Assembly (NCBI GenBank): GCA_020443005.1
Contig: JAGRJA010000088.1
Coordinates: forward strand, 1-6,487
Source: Pseudomonadales bacterium
GTDB lineage: Bacteria > Pseudomonadota > Gammaproteobacteria > Pseudomonadales > UBA7239
Length of the DNA stretch: 6,487 bases
Direction: 5' to 3'
Shown: positions 4,537-6,487 of the stretch, in pieces
Numbering within the stretch: position 1 is the stretch's first letter
Layout of the letters: each line of letters begins with the position of its first letter
Translations under genes and position numbers: made by a program
The notes under the pieces: generated by a model
What the model was told of the DNA's origin: nothing
Databases searched by the model: none
What the model saw: the letters and a program-made list of their open reading frames with translations, nothing else

Positions 4537-6487
4537 TTGGCTTTTCACCCCGATGACATCAATAATTATCAAATACAGGATATCGAGGCAAATTGTCTGA
4601 TACGGGATCAGTTTGCGCTGAAGAAGCAACTGGCAAGAATCCGTAAATCCTCAAAAAATACTGTCGAAAAAGTTGAAGAAAACACGCCCGATACCCGGGA
4701 AATTACCCGTTGGCTTGAACATTATCATCGTTCAGCTGGGCAGGTTGTCGCACGCAAAAACACGGTGCCTGACATAAGGCTGAATACAAGTTTACCTGTA
4801 GCTGAAAAAGCGCAGGAAATCCGGGAAATGCTTTTGGCTCATCAGGTGCTTGTAATTGCCGGAGAAACAGGGTCGGGAAAGACGACACAATTGCCACAAA
4901 TCTGTTTGCAAGCGGGCAGGGGAATGCGCGGCATGATTGGTCATACCCAGCCTCGTCGTCTCGCGGCAACAACGGTAGCGAGCAGAATTGCGGAAGAAAT
5001 GCGTGTGATACCCGGCGTGCAGGTGGGCTATCAGATTCGCTTTCACGACAGGTCGGACGATGAAAAAACGCTGATAAAACTGATGACTCACGGGATACTA
5101 TTGGCAGAAATCCAGCAAGACCGTTTTCTGAATAAATATGACACATTGATTATTGATGAGGCGCATGAACGAAGCCTGAATATCGATTTTCTTCTTGGAT
5201 ACCTCAAATACCTTTTGCCAAAAAGGCCCGAGCTTAAAGTGATTGTGACATCGGCAACCATCGATCTCGAGCGTTTCTCCAGGCATTTTGACAATGCACC
5301 CGTTATAGAGGTGAGTGGTCGCAGTTTTCCCGTTGAAGTTTTTTACCGACCGTCCTGTGAAGATGACGAAGCTGACAAAAGCCTGCAACAACAGATTGTT
5401 GAAACCGTTGAGCATTGTCTGGAAATGGATGCCAGGCGGGTGCGGCCGGGTCAGGGTGATATTCTGGTTTTCCTGAGCGGGGAGCGCGAAATCCGTGAAA
5501 CGGCCATTGCTCTGAAAAAGGCAAAACAGTATTCATCGTCTCTGAGGGATACTGAAATCCTGCCGCTTTACGCAAGGTTGTCATCGGTCGAGCAGTCAAA
5601 AGTTTTCAGGGTTCAGCGTGGTCGTCGGATAGTGCTTGCCACCAATGTGGCTGAAACCTCACTGACAGTTCCCGGGATACGCTATGTTATCGATCCGGGT
5701 TACGCAAGAATAAGCCGCTATAATTACAAGACGCAGATACAGCGCCTGCCGATTGAAGCGATTTCCCAGGCAAGCGCCAATCAGCGAAAAGGCCGTTGCG
5801 GTCGTGTTCAGGATGGTGTTTGTTTTCGCCTTTACAGTGAAGATGATTTTCTTCAACGCGCACCATTTACCGAGCCGGAAATTTTAAGAACGAACCTTGC
5901 TTCGGTAATCTTGCAAATGAACGCACTTGGTTTGGGTAATATCAAGCAATTTCCGTTTGTTGAAAGCCCCGATTCAAGCCTTGTTCGGGATGGCTATAAG
6001 CTGCTTGAAGAGTTGAACGCGATTGACAAAAAAGGGGCGTTAACAAAAACGGGCCGATTACTGGTCCGCTTGCCGGTTGATCCGCGTTATGCGGCAATGC
6101 TGATACATGCAGCCAAAACGGAGGCATTGTCAGAATTGCTCATTATCGTCAGTGCCCTGAGTATTCAGGACCCGAGAGAAAGACCACAAGAAAAACAACA
6201 GGTAGCCGATCAGCAGCACCGGCAATGGCGGGACGAAAAATCGGACTTCATTGCCTTTCTGAATTTATGGAATGATTTTGAGCAACAGCGACAGGTGTTG
6301 AGTCAGAACCAGTTGAGAAAGTGGTGTTCGAAAAACTTTCTCTCGTACATGCGCATGAGGGAGTGGCGCGATTTGCATTTTCAGCTGAAACTGGCCTGCC
6401 AGCATGCGGGTTTCAGGGTGAACAATACGCTTGCTTCCTACGAGGCTGTTCATACTGCGCTTTGTGCCGGGCTGTTAAGTCATATTG
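4537..6487 (+). CDS. hrpA: ATP-dependent RNA helicase HrpA, N-terminal half (runs off right edge)
   Basis: DEAH-box RNA helicase of the HrpA family, a cytoplasmic ATPase that remodels RNA; in E. coli it is linked to mRNA processing and to stalled ribosomes. 650 codons are visible of a protein usually near 1300 residues. Walker A GETGSGKTT is at 109-117, DEAH at 207-210, SAT at 239-241, motif V (TNVAETSLT) from 369, and motif VI QRKGRCGR at 416-423, followed by LYSEDDF and the winged-helix/helical region (LPVDPR, SALSIQDPRERP). Long blocks match E. coli HrpA as I recall it. The start is inferred: an in-frame TAA lies at 4504-4506, and TTG 4537 is the first usable start that keeps the conserved N-terminal helix (EANCLIRDQF); the next ATG (4828) would cut into the helicase core. 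The ribosome site is weak (GAG at 4524-4526). Identity is very firm, the exact start less so. Confidence 0.95.
   Translation, partial: MAFHPDDINNYQIQDIEANCLIRDQFALKKQLARIRKSSKNTVEKVEENTPDTREITRWLEHYHRSAGQVVARKNTVPDIRLNTSLPVAEKAQEIREMLLAHQVLVIAGETGSGKTTQLPQICLQAGRGMRGMIGHTQPRRLAATTVASRIAEEMRVIPGVQVGYQIRFHDRSDDEKTLIKLMTHGILLAEIQQDRFLNKYDTLIIDEAHERSLNIDFLLGYLKYLLPKRPELKVIVTSATIDLERFSRHFDNAPVIEVSGRSFPVEVFYRPSCEDDEADKSLQQQIVETVEHCLEMDARRVRPGQGDILVFLSGEREIRETAIALKKAKQYSSSLRDTEILPLYARLSSVEQSKVFRVQRGRRIVLATNVAETSLTVPGIRYVIDPGYARISRYNYKTQIQRLPIEAISQASANQRKGRCGRVQDGVCFRLYSEDDFLQRAPFTEPEILRTNLASVILQMNALGLGNIKQFPFVESPDSSLVRDGYKLLEELNAIDKKGALTKTGRLLVRLPVDPRYAAMLIHAAKTEALSELLIIVSALSIQDPRERPQEKQQVADQQHRQWRDEKSDFIAFLNLWNDFEQQRQVLSQNQLRKWCSKNFLSYMRMREWRDLHFQLKLACQHAGFRVNNTLASYEAVHTALCAGLLSHI

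Noticed and set aside
4703..6453. Many minus-strand open frames of 60-150 codons within hrpA
   Set aside because: All are antisense to the continuous HrpA frame with its full set of helicase motifs.

Overview
The window looks like chromosomal DNA of a gammaproteobacterium. The strongest pointer is the rightmost gene, an HrpA-type DEAH-box RNA helicase that can be followed residue by residue against the enterobacterial protein. Base composition is balanced and coding is dense. The mix of an acyl-CoA dehydrogenase, a flavin/iron-sulfur enoate reductase, a ketosteroid-isomerase-like protein and an SDR would suit an environmental, lipid- or steroid-using species such as the marine Cellvibrionales/Spongiibacteraceae type. 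That placement below class level is a guess.

Layout: (1) 1-764, minus strand, is the N-terminal 254 residues of an acyl-CoA dehydrogenase that starts at GTG and runs off the left edge. (2) 765-1115 is a divergent intergenic region with a 7-bp palindrome, a small hairpin, short direct repeats and a T/G-rich stretch. (3) 1116-4392, plus strand, is a compact three-gene cluster: a 685-residue FadH/BaiCD-type reductase, a 129-residue ketosteroid-isomerase homologue and a 251-residue SDR, separated by 37 and 36 nt. (4) 4393-4536 is a short gap without a convincing terminator. (5) 4537-6487 is the N-terminal half of hrpA, probably starting at TTG and running off the right edge.

How the genes may work together: the small protein aligns almost without gaps to Comamonas ketosteroid isomerase as I recall that sequence, and it keeps all three catalytic positions (Y13, D37, D101 for Tyr14, Asp38, Asp99). 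Beside an NAD-type SDR and a reductase of the family that reduces ring enones in bile-acid metabolism, this suggests a steroid or terpenoid ring module. In that model the SDR interconverts a ring hydroxyl and ketone, the isomerase moves the C=C into conjugation, and the reductase saturates it or acts on a dienoyl-CoA. The divergent acyl-CoA dehydrogenase would introduce a double bond into a CoA-activated side chain or ring-derived acid. Motifs and gene order are seen directly; the steroid substrate and shared pathway are inference. hrpA is a housekeeping RNA helicase and probably unrelated. No RNA genes, mobile elements or CRISPR arrays were seen.
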